Source of the DNA: CALMKX01 sp036274895
GTDB taxonomy: Bacteria > Acidobacteriota > Thermoanaerobaculia > Multivoradales > SZUA-115
Direction of reading: 5' to 3'
Length of the DNA: 64,000 nucleotides
Assembly (NCBI GenBank): GCA_036274895.1
Contig: DASUEU010000037.1
Coordinates: 124,001 to 188,000 of the forward strand
The notes under the pieces: model-generated
The model's database searches: none
The model's input: only the letters and a program-made list of their open reading frames with translations
What the model was told of the DNA's origin: nothing
Program-made: the position numbers and the translations under genes
Part shown: positions 46,765 to 55,057 of the stretch, piece by piece
Layout of the letters: each line of letters opens with the position of its first letter
Numbering within the stretch: the first letter of the stretch is position 1

Positions 46765-47382
46765 TCACCTCGCGAGGGTCGCCGCTTCCGCTACCAGGCG
46801 GTCCTCCTCGGCCGGATCGAAGGCGTTGTAGTAACCGCGGATCCGGCCTTCCCCATCGACCAGCACGAAGCGGGTGGAATGGAGGATGGGGCCTTCGGCC
46901 GAGGTGGGGTCTTCCGAGGGCGCCGCGAGCAGCTTGAAGCCGAGGTTGGCCAGCTCGTAGATCGCCTCGCGGCTGCCGGTCAGGAAGAGCCACGAAGGCG
47001 GGGCCTGGTAGCGCTCGGCGTAGGCGGCGAGCACGGCGGGCGTGTCGTGCTCGGGATCGACCGAAAAGCTGACCCGGGTGAAGTCGCGGGGCAGCCGCTC
47101 CCCGAGCTTCGCCATCTTGGCCGTCATCTTCGGACAGGGACCCGGGCAACGCGTGAAGATGAAGCTCGCCAGCCAGGGCTTGCCGTCGAGGCTCCCCAGG
47201 CTGACCTCCCGACCGTCGCGGTTGGTGAGGAGGAACCCCGGCAGGGTGCCGTAGTCGGGCAGGTGGCGACCCTCCTCACCCAACCGGCGGACGACGGCCA
47301 ACGCGATCACCCCCGCCAGGCTCAAGAGGAGCCCGACCCACAGGAGGCGCCGGAGGGGGGGAGTGCGTGCGGAGGAGTCCAC
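46765..47382 (-). CDS. SCO1/SenC copper chaperone
   Basis: This 205-residue thioredoxin-fold protein is anchored by one N-terminal helix (about 14-31). The copper ligands are the two cysteines of TRCPGPCPKM and the histidine in ILHSTRFVLVDG. SCO proteins insert copper into the CuA site of oxidase subunit II. It starts with GTG and lies between ctaB and the DUF420 gene. A second SCO homologue is encoded in the ACIII-caa3 operon. Confidence 0.93.
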   Translation of the reverse strand: MDSSARTPPLRRLLWVGLLLSLAGVIALAVVRRLGEEGRHLPDYGTLPGFLLTNRDGREVSLGSLDGKPWLASFIFTRCPGPCPKMTAKMAKLGERLPRDFTRVSFSVDPEHDTPAVLAAYAERYQAPPSWLFLTGSREAIYELANLGFKLLAAPSEDPTSAEGPILHSTRFVLVDGEGRIRGYYNAFDPAEEDRLVAEAATLAR

Positions 47383-47390
47383 GGGGAACC

Positions 47391-48293
47391 TCAGTTCACG
47401 AGCCGGTCGATGGCCAGCACGGCCAGCAGGGCCGGCAGGTAGGCGACCGAGGTCAGGAGCAGTCGCCGGGCGGCGAGGTGGCTCCGGGTCAGGGCGAAGG
47501 CACAGGCGATGGCGAAGAAGGCCAGGCCGAGCAGCAGAGCGCCCACGAAGTAGACCTCACCGGCGAGGCCGAGCACCGTGGGCAGCAGGGACACCGGCAA
47601 CAGGGCGCCGCTCCACAGCACGGTCTGGCGGGAGGTCTCGCGGCCTTCGCTGTCGATCACCGGCAGCATCGGGAAGCCGCCGCGGGCATAGTCCTCACGG
47701 TACATCCAGGCGATGGCCAGGAAGTGCGGCAGCTGCCAGCAGAAGAGGATGCCGAAGAGGGCCCAGGCCCCCGGGGCCACGTCGTCGCGCACGGCCGCCC
47801 AGCCCATCATGGGCGGGATGGCCCCCGGCACCGCCCCCACCACGGTGGCAAGAGAGGTCTTGCGTTTCAGGGGGGTGTAGAGAAAGAGGTACGCAAGCAC
47901 CGTGGCGGCGCCCAGGGCGGCGGTCAGCAGGTTGGTCGTCTGCACCAGCACGGCGAGGCCCGCGACAACCAGCGCGGCTCCCACCCCCAGAGCGACGTCC
48001 GGATCCAGGCGGCCGGCAGGCAGGGGGCGATGCATCGTGCGCTGCATCAAGGCGTCGAGGTCGCGCTCGAGCACCTGATTCAGAGCGGAAGCACCAGCAG
48101 CCAGGAGGGCGGTGCCGAGCAGAGTCCAGGCGAAGTGAGCCTGCCAGAGGCTGCGGTCCCCGCTCGCCAAGAGGTAGCCGGCGGCTGCCGTGACCACCAC
48201 CAGGATGGTGATCCGTGACTTGGTCAGCTCGGCGAGGTCGGCGGCAAGGGAACGACGGCCCGGTTCCAGGGCCGAATCGGCAATGCGGCTCAT
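47391..48293 (-). CDS. ctaB: Haem O synthase (protohaem IX farnesyltransferase)
   Basis: This 300-residue UbiA-family protein has about eight to nine helices. The polyprenyl-diphosphate motif is in NQVLERDLDALMQRTMHRPLP, and the second acidic region and YTPLKRKTSLATVVGAVPGAIPP are typical of CtaB/CyoE. It makes haem O for the haem-copper oxidase encoded about 3 kb away on the same strand. The ATG is 8293 region-proximal to a divergent DUF1232 gene. Confidence 0.95.
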   Translation of the reverse strand: MSRIADSALEPGRRSLAADLAELTKSRITILVVVTAAAGYLLASGDRSLWQAHFAWTLLGTALLAAGASALNQVLERDLDALMQRTMHRPLPAGRLDPDVALGVGAALVVAGLAVLVQTTNLLTAALGAATVLAYLFLYTPLKRKTSLATVVGAVPGAIPPMMGWAAVRDDVAPGAWALFGILFCWQLPHFLAIAWMYREDYARGGFPMLPVIDSEGRETSRQTVLWSGALLPVSLLPTVLGLAGEVYFVGALLLGLAFFAIACAFALTRSHLAARRLLLTSVAYLPALLAVLAIDRLVN

Positions 48294-48405
48294 GAGGATC
48301 TTCTCGGGGTGCCGGGCGGTGCGGATCCCGCGGCCGGCGCGCCGGCCCGACTCTATCGCACCCGTCTCTCTCCCACCCCTCGCGGCCCCGCAGGGTCGAC
48401 ACTGC

Positions 48406-48411
48406 TAAGAT
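48406..48411 (+). promoter_or_regulatory. -10 box of a leaderless gene (DUF1232)
   Basis: TAAGAT, 7 nt before the ATG at 48419, without a Shine-Dalgarno. Confidence 0.5.
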
Positions 48412-48418
48412 GCTTCGA

Positions 48419-48985
48419 ATGAATCAAGATCCCTCGGAGCCCGGCCGCCACGAACCGGAGCTCGCCCGCCTCGAGGCCTTGCCCGCTCCCGAGCGCGAGA
48501 AGCACCTGCTCGGCGCCTACGATCGCCTGCGCTCGCGCGTGATCGACTCCTTCGAGAAGAAGGGGCACCCCCTGGGAGCGGACGCCCTGCGCGTGCTGCT
48601 GCTGGTGCCGGACATCTTCCTGCTGCTGGTCCGCCTCGCCCTCGACAAGGAGGTCCCCCGGGGCACCCGCGCCTTGATTGGCTCGGTGCTGGCCTACTTC
48701 CTCCTCCCTCTCGACCTCTTCCCCGAAGGCCTCTTCGGCGCCGCGGGCTTCCTCGACGACCTGGTGCTCGCCACCGCCCTGCTGTCGCAAGTCTTCGGCG
48801 GCGAGCTCGAGCCCCACGCCCGCCGCCACTGGAGCGGCCCGGACGACCTGCGCGAGGTCCTGCGCGACGTCTCCGACACCGCCCACCGCCTCCTCGGCCA
48901 CAAGCGCCGGCAGCGCATCGAGAAGCTGCTGGAAAAGAAGGGGCTGAAGGCGCCGCTGACGGACGAGGACGATCGGGAGGGCTGA
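48419..48985 (+). CDS. DUF1232 (YkvA-like) protein
   Basis: This 188-residue protein has a central DUF1232 segment: RALIGSVLAYFLLPLDLFPEGLFGAAGFLDDLVLATALL, with the conserved PxDxxPxxxxxxGxxDD pattern and probable membrane association. Charged helical ends flank it. The function of the family is not established. I chose the ATG at 48419 since the -10 box is placed at the window's usual leaderless spacing to it. An ATG nine nt earlier overlaps that box. Confidence 0.82.
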   Translation: MNQDPSEPGRHEPELARLEALPAPEREKHLLGAYDRLRSRVIDSFEKKGHPLGADALRVLLLVPDIFLLLVRLALDKEVPRGTRALIGSVLAYFLLPLDLFPEGLFGAAGFLDDLVLATALLSQVFGGELEPHARRHWSGPDDLREVLRDVSDTAHRLLGHKRRQRIEKLLEKKGLKAPLTDEDDREG

Positions 48986-49002
48986 GGCGGCGCGGTCAGA
49001 TC

Positions 49003-49008
49003 TATACT
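49003..49008 (+). promoter_or_regulatory. -10 box of a leaderless gene (DUF433-DUF5615 module)
   Basis: TATACT, 7 nt before the ATG at 49016, without a Shine-Dalgarno. Confidence 0.6.
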
Positions 49009-49015
49009 CCTCGCC

Positions 49016-49243
49016 ATGATTGAGATCGCACCAGGAATCACCGTTGACGAGAAGGTCCGCTTCGGCAGGCCCGTCGTCGCCGGCACTCGCGTCCCCGTCG
49101 AGCTGGTGGTCGGCAAGCTGGCCGGGGGGATGTCGTTTCAGGAAGTTTGCGAGGAGTACGACCTCAGTCCCGAGGGTCTGCGAGCCGCGCTCGCCTATGC
49201 GGCGCAGCTCGTAGCCGGCGAGCGGGTGCTTGCTCTCGCTTGA
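49016..49243 (+). CDS. DUF433 antitoxin
   Basis: This 75-residue protein has the DUF433 pattern: IEIAPGITVDEKVRFGRPVVAGTRVPVELVVGKLAGGMSFQEVCEEYDLSPEGLRAALAYA, a winged-helix-like fold serving as antitoxin. It is paired with the DUF5615 PIN-like gene that overlaps its 3' end by 14 nt. The start follows a TATACT box. Confidence 0.9.
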   Translation: MIEIAPGITVDEKVRFGRPVVAGTRVPVELVVGKLAGGMSFQEVCEEYDLSPEGLRAALAYAAQLVAGERVLALA

Positions 49244-49598
49244 ATTTCTCGTCGACGAGGATCTTCCTCGATCGCTCGCCCGAGATCTTCGCGCTGCGGG
49301 CTTCGTCGCTCGGGATGTCCGCGACCTCGGGATGCGTGGAGCTCCGGATGAGCTCGTATGGGCGAAGGCACAGAGCCAAGGCTGGGCTCTGATCAGTGGG
49401 GATCTCGGCTTCGCCAACCTCATGACCTACCCTCTCGGCAGTCACTCAGGGATCATCGTCGGGCGCTTCGCGAACGAAGTCCCGGCTGTCGCGGTTGTGC
49501 GGCGGATCGTCGTGGCAGTCCAAGCGCTCGATCCGGAGGAAATCTGCGGCAGTCTTGTGATCGTCGAGCCGGAACGGATCCGCCTGCGCAAGGCGTGA
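49230..49598 (+). CDS. DUF5615 PIN-like toxin
   Basis: This 122-residue protein begins LEFLVDEDLPRSLARDLRAAGF and continues ALISGDLGFANLMTYPLGSHSGIIVGR, the DUF5615 (Mut7-C-like) PIN fold with the acidic residues of the first strand (DED) and Asp in the third. The DUF433-DUF5615 pair is a common toxin-antitoxin-like module. TTG start within the antitoxin's last codons. Confidence 0.88.
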   Translation: MLSLEFLVDEDLPRSLARDLRAAGFVARDVRDLGMRGAPDELVWAKAQSQGWALISGDLGFANLMTYPLGSHSGIIVGRFANEVPAVAVVRRIVVAVQALDPEEICGSLVIVEPERIRLRKA

Positions 49599-49606
49599 GG
49601 CGTTCC

Positions 49607-49990
49607 CTACCGATTCCCCTCCAACCCCTTCAGGTGCCTGGCGATCGCCACGAGATCCTCGTCGGTGAGTGAGGGATTGCCGCCGCGGGGGGGCATGTTG
49701 ACGCCGGTTTCGTTCAAGGGGTGGGAGGCGTTGCGGCCGGTCTTGAGGAAGGCCACCAGCTCGGTCTCGCCACGGTCGTGGACGAAGGGGTTGGCGATCA
49801 AACTCTTGCCCAGGCCGCGCATGCCCTGGCCGGTCGCGCCGTGGCAGACAGCGCAGTTGCGCTGGTAGAGGTTGTGGGCGCGGGCCTTGTCCGCCTCACC
49901 ATCGCGGGTGCAGCCCGCGAGCACCGTTGCGGTGAATCCCACCAGCACCAGGGCCGCTCCCCGCCCGATCGCGCGGATCCACACTTTCAT
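49607..49990 (-). CDS. Monohaem cytochrome c lipoprotein
   Basis: This 127-residue protein has a lipobox (VLAGC) at the end of its signal sequence, one CAVCH haem site and the axial Met in VNMPPRGG. It is likely a membrane-tethered electron shuttle. It is the last gene of the ACIII-caa3 operon and overlaps the preceding HD-domain gene by 4 nt (ATGA). It may carry electrons from ActE/ACIII to the oxidase or to other acceptors. Confidence 0.88.
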   Translation of the reverse strand: MKVWIRAIGRGAALVLVGFTATVLAGCTRDGEADKARAHNLYQRNCAVCHGATGQGMRGLGKSLIANPFVHDRGETELVAFLKTGRNASHPLNETGVNMPPRGGNPSLTDEDLVAIARHLKGLEGNR

Positions 49991-50562
49991 CCCGGGAAAC
50001 CTCCTCCCGACCCGCTCTCGTGACGGCGGCGAAGCTCTTCGAACAGCTCCCTCACCTCGGCAAACCCACCGTCGGTGAAGTTCGCCGGGTTGCCCCAGAA
50101 CTCCTTGAGCCCCCCGGCGCCACCGCGCTCGTAGGTCGCCACCTTGAGCATGAGTTGCAGCTTGTCACAGGCCTTGACCAGGCGGGCCTCCTGCGACTGC
50201 CCGGCCAGGTACTCGGCGAAGAGAGCCCGGCTCGCCGCCGGCAGCGGGGCCAGGATCTCCTCGAGTGCGGCCGATTCGGCCGCCTGCTTGGCTCCCGGCG
50301 GAAAGTAGCGCGAGGCGACCTGGGGCAGGTCACCGATGCGCAGCTCCGCGAGGTCGTGGACGAGGGCGATCTCCATCGCCCGGGCCACGTCGAGCCCCGC
50401 GATCCGCGGCCCGATCGCCCAGACCAGGAAGACGACGTGCCAGGAATGCTCGGTGACGCTCTCGCCGTCGGCGACGCCGCGCATCGGATAGCCGATGCGC
50501 GGCACACGATCGAGGATCTGTACCTCGAGGAGGAGGTCGAGGAGGGAGCCGTTGACCCGCAA
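49987..50562 (-). CDS. HD-domain hydrolase (YfbR-like)
   Basis: This 191-residue HD-superfamily protein has His in TEHSWHVVFL and His-Asp in IALVHDLAELRIGDLP, with a later Asp in VKACDKLQLM, the H-HD-D metal site. YfbR-like enzymes dephosphorylate deoxynucleoside monophosphates, but HD hydrolases vary. The TTG start at 50562 is 2 nt after the subunit IV stop, so the gene is embedded in the respiratory operon; its role there is unclear. Confidence 0.82.
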   Translation of the reverse strand: MRVNGSLLDLLLEVQILDRVPRIGYPMRGVADGESVTEHSWHVVFLVWAIGPRIAGLDVARAMEIALVHDLAELRIGDLPQVASRYFPPGAKQAAESAALEEILAPLPAASRALFAEYLAGQSQEARLVKACDKLQLMLKVATYERGGAGGLKEFWGNPANFTDGGFAEVRELFEELRRRHESGSGGGFPG

Positions 50563-50563
50563 C

Positions 50564-50863
50564 TTACTTGCCGGCGACTCCCAGCCAGCCGCGGGTCAGG
50601 TAGTCGGACATGGTGAAGGCGAACATCAGCAGCAGCCAGAACATGCTGCTCACGACCACCAGCTTGATCAGCTTGGTGGCGTGGGCGACGTGCATGAAGA
50701 AGAGCACCACCAGGGTCGCCTTGGCGACGGCGATGGTGAGCATCACCACGTTGTTGAGGGCGCCCAGGTCGAGATAGGCCACGAACACCGTGATCGCGGT
50801 GAGCACCATCAGGGCGAGGAAGATCAGGGTGTAGGTCTTGACGGACGAGACGTGCACCGACAT
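50564..50863 (-). CDS. Cytochrome c oxidase subunit IV
   Basis: This protein of about 99 residues has three helices and the COX4_pro pattern (YTLIFLALMVLTAITVFVAYLDLGALNN, KATLVVLFFMHVAHATKLIK). It is a small accessory subunit of the caa3 oxidase, encoded right after subunit III. The ATG at 50863 is preferred over the adjacent GTG. Confidence 0.9.
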   Translation of the reverse strand: MSVHVSSVKTYTLIFLALMVLTAITVFVAYLDLGALNNVVMLTIAVAKATLVVLFFMHVAHATKLIKLVVVSSMFWLLLMFAFTMSDYLTRGWLGVAGK

Positions 50864-50873
50864 CACGCGCTCC

Positions 50874-51539
50874 TCAGTGACGGCCGATCAGGTAGAGCAA
50901 GGGGAACAGGAAGATCCACACGATGTCGACGAAGTGCCAGTACAGCCCAAAGCCCTCGACGTAGTTGTGGTTCTCGGGGGTGTACTTGCCCTGCCACGCC
51001 GGCCGCAGCATGTAGAGGATGAGGATCACGCCCACGATCATGTGCAGGGCGTGGAAGCCGGTCATGGCGAAGTAGAGCGAGAAGAAGATCTGCATGGGGC
51101 CCTGGGGCACCTCGGCGAACTTGCCCTCGCCTTCGAAGTGGAAGTGCTTGCCCGGGATCAGGTGGTGGTCCCACTTCTCGCTGTACTCGAAGTACTTGAC
51201 CACCAGGAAGATCGAGCCCAGGATGAGGGTCAGGATCAGGAACAGCACGACCGCCTTGCGCCGACCGAGCTGGGCCGCTCGCACCCCGAGCGCCATGGTC
51301 AAGCTGCTGCCGATCAGCACCGCCGTGTTGAAGGCACCGAGCCCGATGTCGAGATGGTGACTGCCGGCGATGAAGGCCAACGGGTAGCGGGACCGGTAGA
51401 CCATGTAGGCGAGGAACATCCCGCCGAAGAACATGATCTCCTGGGCCAGGAACACCCACATTCCGAGCGAGGCAGACTGGCGCTGCTGCTCGTAGCTCTC
51501 GAAATGGTGGGCGAGGCCGGGGTGGGCGACGTCAGACAA
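50874..51539 (-). CDS. ctaE: Cytochrome c oxidase subunit III
   Basis: This 221-residue protein has about five to seven helices with LGMWVFLAQEIMFFGGMFLAY, FFSLYFAMTGFHALHMIVG and the final GLYWHFVDIVWIFLFPLLYL. The TTG start at 51539 has a perfect AAGGAGG 6 nt upstream, inside the last codons of the subunit I gene, which it overlaps by 8 nt. Longer in-frame extensions lie inside the subunit I gene and are not real. Confidence 0.95.
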   Translation of the reverse strand: MSDVAHPGLAHHFESYEQQRQSASLGMWVFLAQEIMFFGGMFLAYMVYRSRYPLAFIAGSHHLDIGLGAFNTAVLIGSSLTMALGVRAAQLGRRKAVVLFLILTLILGSIFLVVKYFEYSEKWDHHLIPGKHFHFEGEGKFAEVPQGPMQIFFSLYFAMTGFHALHMIVGVILILYMLRPAWQGKYTPENHNYVEGFGLYWHFVDIVWIFLFPLLYLIGRH

Positions 51540-53184
51540 CGTGAGCCTCCTTGCCCTTGAGCACGAAGATCTTCTCGCCGGTGGCGTAGTCGTACGGTCC
51601 GCCTTCGACGACGGGGATGGATTCGAAGTTCTCGGTCGGCGGCGGCGATGGGGTGGTCCACTCGAGACCCACGGCTCCCCACGGGTTGGGGCCCGCGACC
51701 TTGCCATACTTGAGCGACCAGAGCAGATAGAAGGAGGGCAGCAGGAAGCCCACACCCAGCACCGATGCCCCCGCGGTGGACAGCACGTTCCAGATCTGGA
51801 ACTCGTCCGGGTACTGCCAGTAACGACGAGGCATCCCGAGGTAGCCGACGATGAACTGCGGGAAGAAGGTCAGGTTGAAGCCGACGAAGACCAGCATGGC
51901 CGAGATCTTCGACCAGAAGACCGGATACATGCGGCCGAACATCTTGGGCCACCAGTAGTGCAGGCCGCCGAGGTAGGCCATCACCGTGCCGCCCACCATC
52001 ACGTAGTGGAAGTGGGCGACCACAAAGTAGGTGTCGTGGACGTGGATGTCGAAGCCCAGGGTGGCCAGCATCACCCCGGTCAGGCCGCCGATGGTGAACA
52101 GGCCCAGGAAGCCCAGGGCGTAGAGCATCGGCGTGTCGTAGGAGACCGAGCCCTCGTACATCGTGGTCGACCAGTTGAAGACCTTGATCGCCGAGGGGAT
52201 GGCGACCAGCATGGTCAGCACCGAGAAGACCACCGAGGTGTAGACCGACTGGCCGGAGACGAACATGTGGTGGCCCCAGACCAGGAAGCCCAGGACGGCG
52301 ATGGCGATCGACGAGAACGCCACCAGGCGATAGCCGAAGACCGACTTGCGCGAGAAGGTGGCCATCAGCTCCGAGATCACGCCCATGGCCGGCAGCACCA
52401 TGATGTAGACCGCCGGGTGCGAGTAGAACCAGAAGAGGTGCTGGAAGAGCACCGGGTCGCCGCCACGGGCAGGATCGAAGATGCCGAGCCCCACCACCCT
52501 CTCGAGACCGATCAGGGCGATGGCGATCGCCACCACCGGAGTGCCGAGGATCATCACCAGGCTGGTGGCGTAGTTGGCCCAGATGAACAGGGGCAGCCGG
52601 AACCAGGTCATCCCCGGCGCCCGCATGCGGTGCACGGTGACGATGAAGTTGAGGCCGGTCAGAATCGACGAGAAGCCGTTGATGAACACGCCGATGGCCG
52701 TGGCCATCACGTAGCTGTTCGAGTAGGTGGTCGAGAACGGCGCGTAGAAGGTCCAGCCGGTGTCGACCCCGCCCTGCGCCATGGCGTAGAGGGTGAAAGA
52801 GCCGCCGGCCATGTAGAGGTACCAGGACAGCAGGTTGATCTTGGGAAAGGCGAGGTCCTTGGCACCGATCATGATCGGCAGGACGAAGTTGCCCAGGATC
52901 GCCGGCACCACCGGCAAGAGGAAGAAGAACACCATCAGCACGCCATGCATGGTGAAGGCACGGTTGTAGCTGTCGGGTCCGAGCAGGTCCCCTGCGGGGG
53001 TCAGCAGCTCCAGGCGCACCAGCATCGCCATCAGGCCGCCCAACATGAAGAAGGCGCTGACGGAGACCAGGTAGAGGATGGCGATGCGCTTGTGGTCCTT
53101 GGTCAGGAGCCACGAGAGGATGCCCTGGGTGGCGTTCAAGTAGTGCTTCTTCGGGTACTCCGCGGTCGCGGCGGCGCTGCTCAT
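51532..53184 (-). CDS. ctaD: Cytochrome c oxidase subunit I, A2 type
   Basis: This 550-residue catalytic subunit has about twelve to thirteen helices. CuB histidines are in GHHMFVSG and HPAVY; the low-spin haem ligands are in TMHGVLM and HFHYVMVGG. The crosslink tyrosine motif reads YSHPAVYIMVLP. Glu of the usual HPEVY is Ala and a Tyr-Ser pair precedes it, which marks A2-type oxidases such as the Rhodothermus caa3. It reduces O2 and pumps protons, taking electrons via subunit II. Confidence 0.97.
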   Translation of the reverse strand: MSSAAATAEYPKKHYLNATQGILSWLLTKDHKRIAILYLVSVSAFFMLGGLMAMLVRLELLTPAGDLLGPDSYNRAFTMHGVLMVFFFLLPVVPAILGNFVLPIMIGAKDLAFPKINLLSWYLYMAGGSFTLYAMAQGGVDTGWTFYAPFSTTYSNSYVMATAIGVFINGFSSILTGLNFIVTVHRMRAPGMTWFRLPLFIWANYATSLVMILGTPVVAIAIALIGLERVVGLGIFDPARGGDPVLFQHLFWFYSHPAVYIMVLPAMGVISELMATFSRKSVFGYRLVAFSSIAIAVLGFLVWGHHMFVSGQSVYTSVVFSVLTMLVAIPSAIKVFNWSTTMYEGSVSYDTPMLYALGFLGLFTIGGLTGVMLATLGFDIHVHDTYFVVAHFHYVMVGGTVMAYLGGLHYWWPKMFGRMYPVFWSKISAMLVFVGFNLTFFPQFIVGYLGMPRRYWQYPDEFQIWNVLSTAGASVLGVGFLLPSFYLLWSLKYGKVAGPNPWGAVGLEWTTPSPPPTENFESIPVVEGGPYDYATGEKIFVLKGKEAHVV

Positions 53185-53188
53185 GGGA

Positions 53189-54175
53189 TCACCCTTCTCC
53201 GCCCGTCGCCGGAGGGGCCGCGACCGCCTGCTGGCCGGCGGCGCCCTCGAGCTTGGGAAGGGACTTGATGTAGGCGATGAGGCTGTTCAACTGCTCTTCC
53301 GTCAGCTGCCCCTGGTAGGTGGGCATCAGCGGCTCGAAGCCGGCCACCACCTTGGCGGTGGGCGTGAGGATCGACTCGCGCAGATAGGCGTCGTCGACCT
53401 TGATCGTGCGGCCCGAGGCCAGCTGCACGTCGCTGCCGAAGAGCCCGTGGAGCTCGGGGCCGCGCGAGGCCGGGCCGGCCATGTGGCAAGTGCTGCAGGC
53501 CATGGTGGAGAACAGCTCCTGCCCGGCGACCACCGGCGGCTTGCCCGCGAGGCCGCCCGAGAGCCAGGCCTCGTACTCTTCCTTCGGCATCACGTAGACG
53601 CTGCCGCCCATGCGCGAGTGCTCGGCGCCGCAGTACTCGGCGCAGAAGATGTGGTACTTGCCGGGCCGCGTGGCCTCGAACCACAGGCTGGTGTAGCGGC
53701 CGGGCAGCACGTCCTGCTTGATGCGGAAGCTGGGCAGGAAGAAGCTGTGGATCACGTCCTCCGAGGTCATGGTCAGCTTGACCGGCACCCCGACCGGCAC
53801 ATGGAGGTCGTTGATCTCCTTGGCGCCGCTCGGATGTTGGATCTTCCACATCCACTGTTTGCCGGTGACGAAGTACTCGACGGCGTCCGCCGGCGGGCGC
53901 GAGACGTCGAAGAAGACCTTGGTGCCCCAGAAGAACATCGCCAGGCAGATCACCAGGGGGATGCCCGACCAGGCGATCTCGAGCATCAGGTTGCCGTGGA
54001 CCTCGCGACCGTGCTCGTCCTCGGACTTCCGCTTGAAGCGGACCATGAAGTAGACGATCATGCCGGCGATCAGCAGGGAGAAGACCGCGCTGACCGCCAG
54101 CCATACGAAATACAGCGCATCCACCTGGCCGGCGACCGTCGAAGCCTGGTAGGGGAAGAAGGGAATTCCGGACAT
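53189..54175 (-). CDS. ctaC: Cytochrome c oxidase subunit II fused to cytochrome c (caa3)
   Basis: This 328-residue subunit has two N-terminal membrane helices and a periplasmic CuA domain with CAEYCGAEHSRM (two Cys, His, Met, with an upstream His in IHSFFLP). A C-terminal cytochrome c domain has CSTCH and the axial Met in LMPTYQGQ. The fused cytochrome defines a caa3 oxidase that accepts electrons directly from ACIII. It starts next to the sco stop and 4 nt before subunit I. Confidence 0.97.
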   Translation of the reverse strand: MSGIPFFPYQASTVAGQVDALYFVWLAVSAVFSLLIAGMIVYFMVRFKRKSEDEHGREVHGNLMLEIAWSGIPLVICLAMFFWGTKVFFDVSRPPADAVEYFVTGKQWMWKIQHPSGAKEINDLHVPVGVPVKLTMTSEDVIHSFFLPSFRIKQDVLPGRYTSLWFEATRPGKYHIFCAEYCGAEHSRMGGSVYVMPKEEYEAWLSGGLAGKPPVVAGQELFSTMACSTCHMAGPASRGPELHGLFGSDVQLASGRTIKVDDAYLRESILTPTAKVVAGFEPLMPTYQGQLTEEQLNSLIAYIKSLPKLEGAAGQQAVAAPPATGGEG

Positions 54176-55057
54176 TTAGGCAGTCCCCAGGGAATCGCGG
54201 GTGCGGAGCCGCTCCCGGCGAAGCATCGTCGTCACGTAGAGTGCGAGCACGATCACGGTCAGGGCGCCGCCGAGCCGGACGAGGTTCATCGTCGCCTTGC
54301 TGTAGCGGCCGGTCGTGGGGTCGTACTGGAAGCAGAACAGCTGGACGTGGTCGGTGAAGGAGCCGATCTTCTCCGCGGCGGCTTCGATCAGGGTCAGGCG
54401 CAGGCTCTTCGCCGGGTAGTCGAAGCCGAAGAAATAGCGCGAGACCTTGCCGTCCGGGGTGGCCACCACCAGGCCCGCCGAGTGGGCGTACTCACCGGTC
54501 TTCTCGTCCCGCCGGGTGGAGAAGCCGATCGCCCCGTTCAAGCGGGCGATCGCCGCCTCGTCGCCGGTCAGGAAGTGCCAACCGGCGTCGGTGCCCGGGC
54601 GGCCGTAACGGCGCAGCGCCTCGGCCTTGCTCTCGCGGGCGACCTCCGGCCGGTCGTTGGGATCGAAGCTGTAGACGACGATCTCGTACTCCTTGCCCGG
54701 GGTGAAGGGGATGTCCGCAAAGCTGCGGGCAATGCCCTGCATGGTCAGCTTGCACAGCATCGGGCAATGGAAGTAGACCGGCACCAGCACCATCGGCTTG
54801 CCCTGAAACAGGCTGCCCAGGGCCACCCGGGCGCCGGTCTCGTCCACCATCTCGAGGTCCTTGGGCAGGACCTCGCCCAGGCGCTGGTCGAAGCCGACGC
54901 CCTGGAGCGACGCCGGCACTTCCTTCGGCGAGCCTGGCTTGACCTCGCCCGGGCCGGCCGGCTGCAACGCCTGGCCCAAGGCCGACGGCGTGGCCCCGGT
55001 GAGCGCCAGCGCGCTCGCCACCAGGCCCGCGCCGAGCGAGCTGCGGATCGAGGTCAC
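54176..55057 (-). CDS. SCO-family protein with C-terminal membrane anchor
   Basis: This 293-residue protein has a signal peptide, then a SCO domain with the copper-site cysteines in PVYFHCPMLCKL and a candidate His in GEYAHSAGLVVA. A C-terminal transmembrane helix (LVRLGGALTVIVLALYVTTML) closes it. The extra anchor at the C-terminus differs from standard SCO1. It lies between the ACIII genes and ctaC, so it probably matures the CuA site. The GTG start overlaps the previous stop by 4 nt; ctaC follows without any gap. Confidence 0.9.
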   Translation of the reverse strand: MTSIRSSLGAGLVASALALTGATPSALGQALQPAGPGEVKPGSPKEVPASLQGVGFDQRLGEVLPKDLEMVDETGARVALGSLFQGKPMVLVPVYFHCPMLCKLTMQGIARSFADIPFTPGKEYEIVVYSFDPNDRPEVARESKAEALRRYGRPGTDAGWHFLTGDEAAIARLNGAIGFSTRRDEKTGEYAHSAGLVVATPDGKVSRYFFGFDYPAKSLRLTLIEAAAEKIGSFTDHVQLFCFQYDPTTGRYSKATMNLVRLGGALTVIVLALYVTTMLRRERLRTRDSLGTA

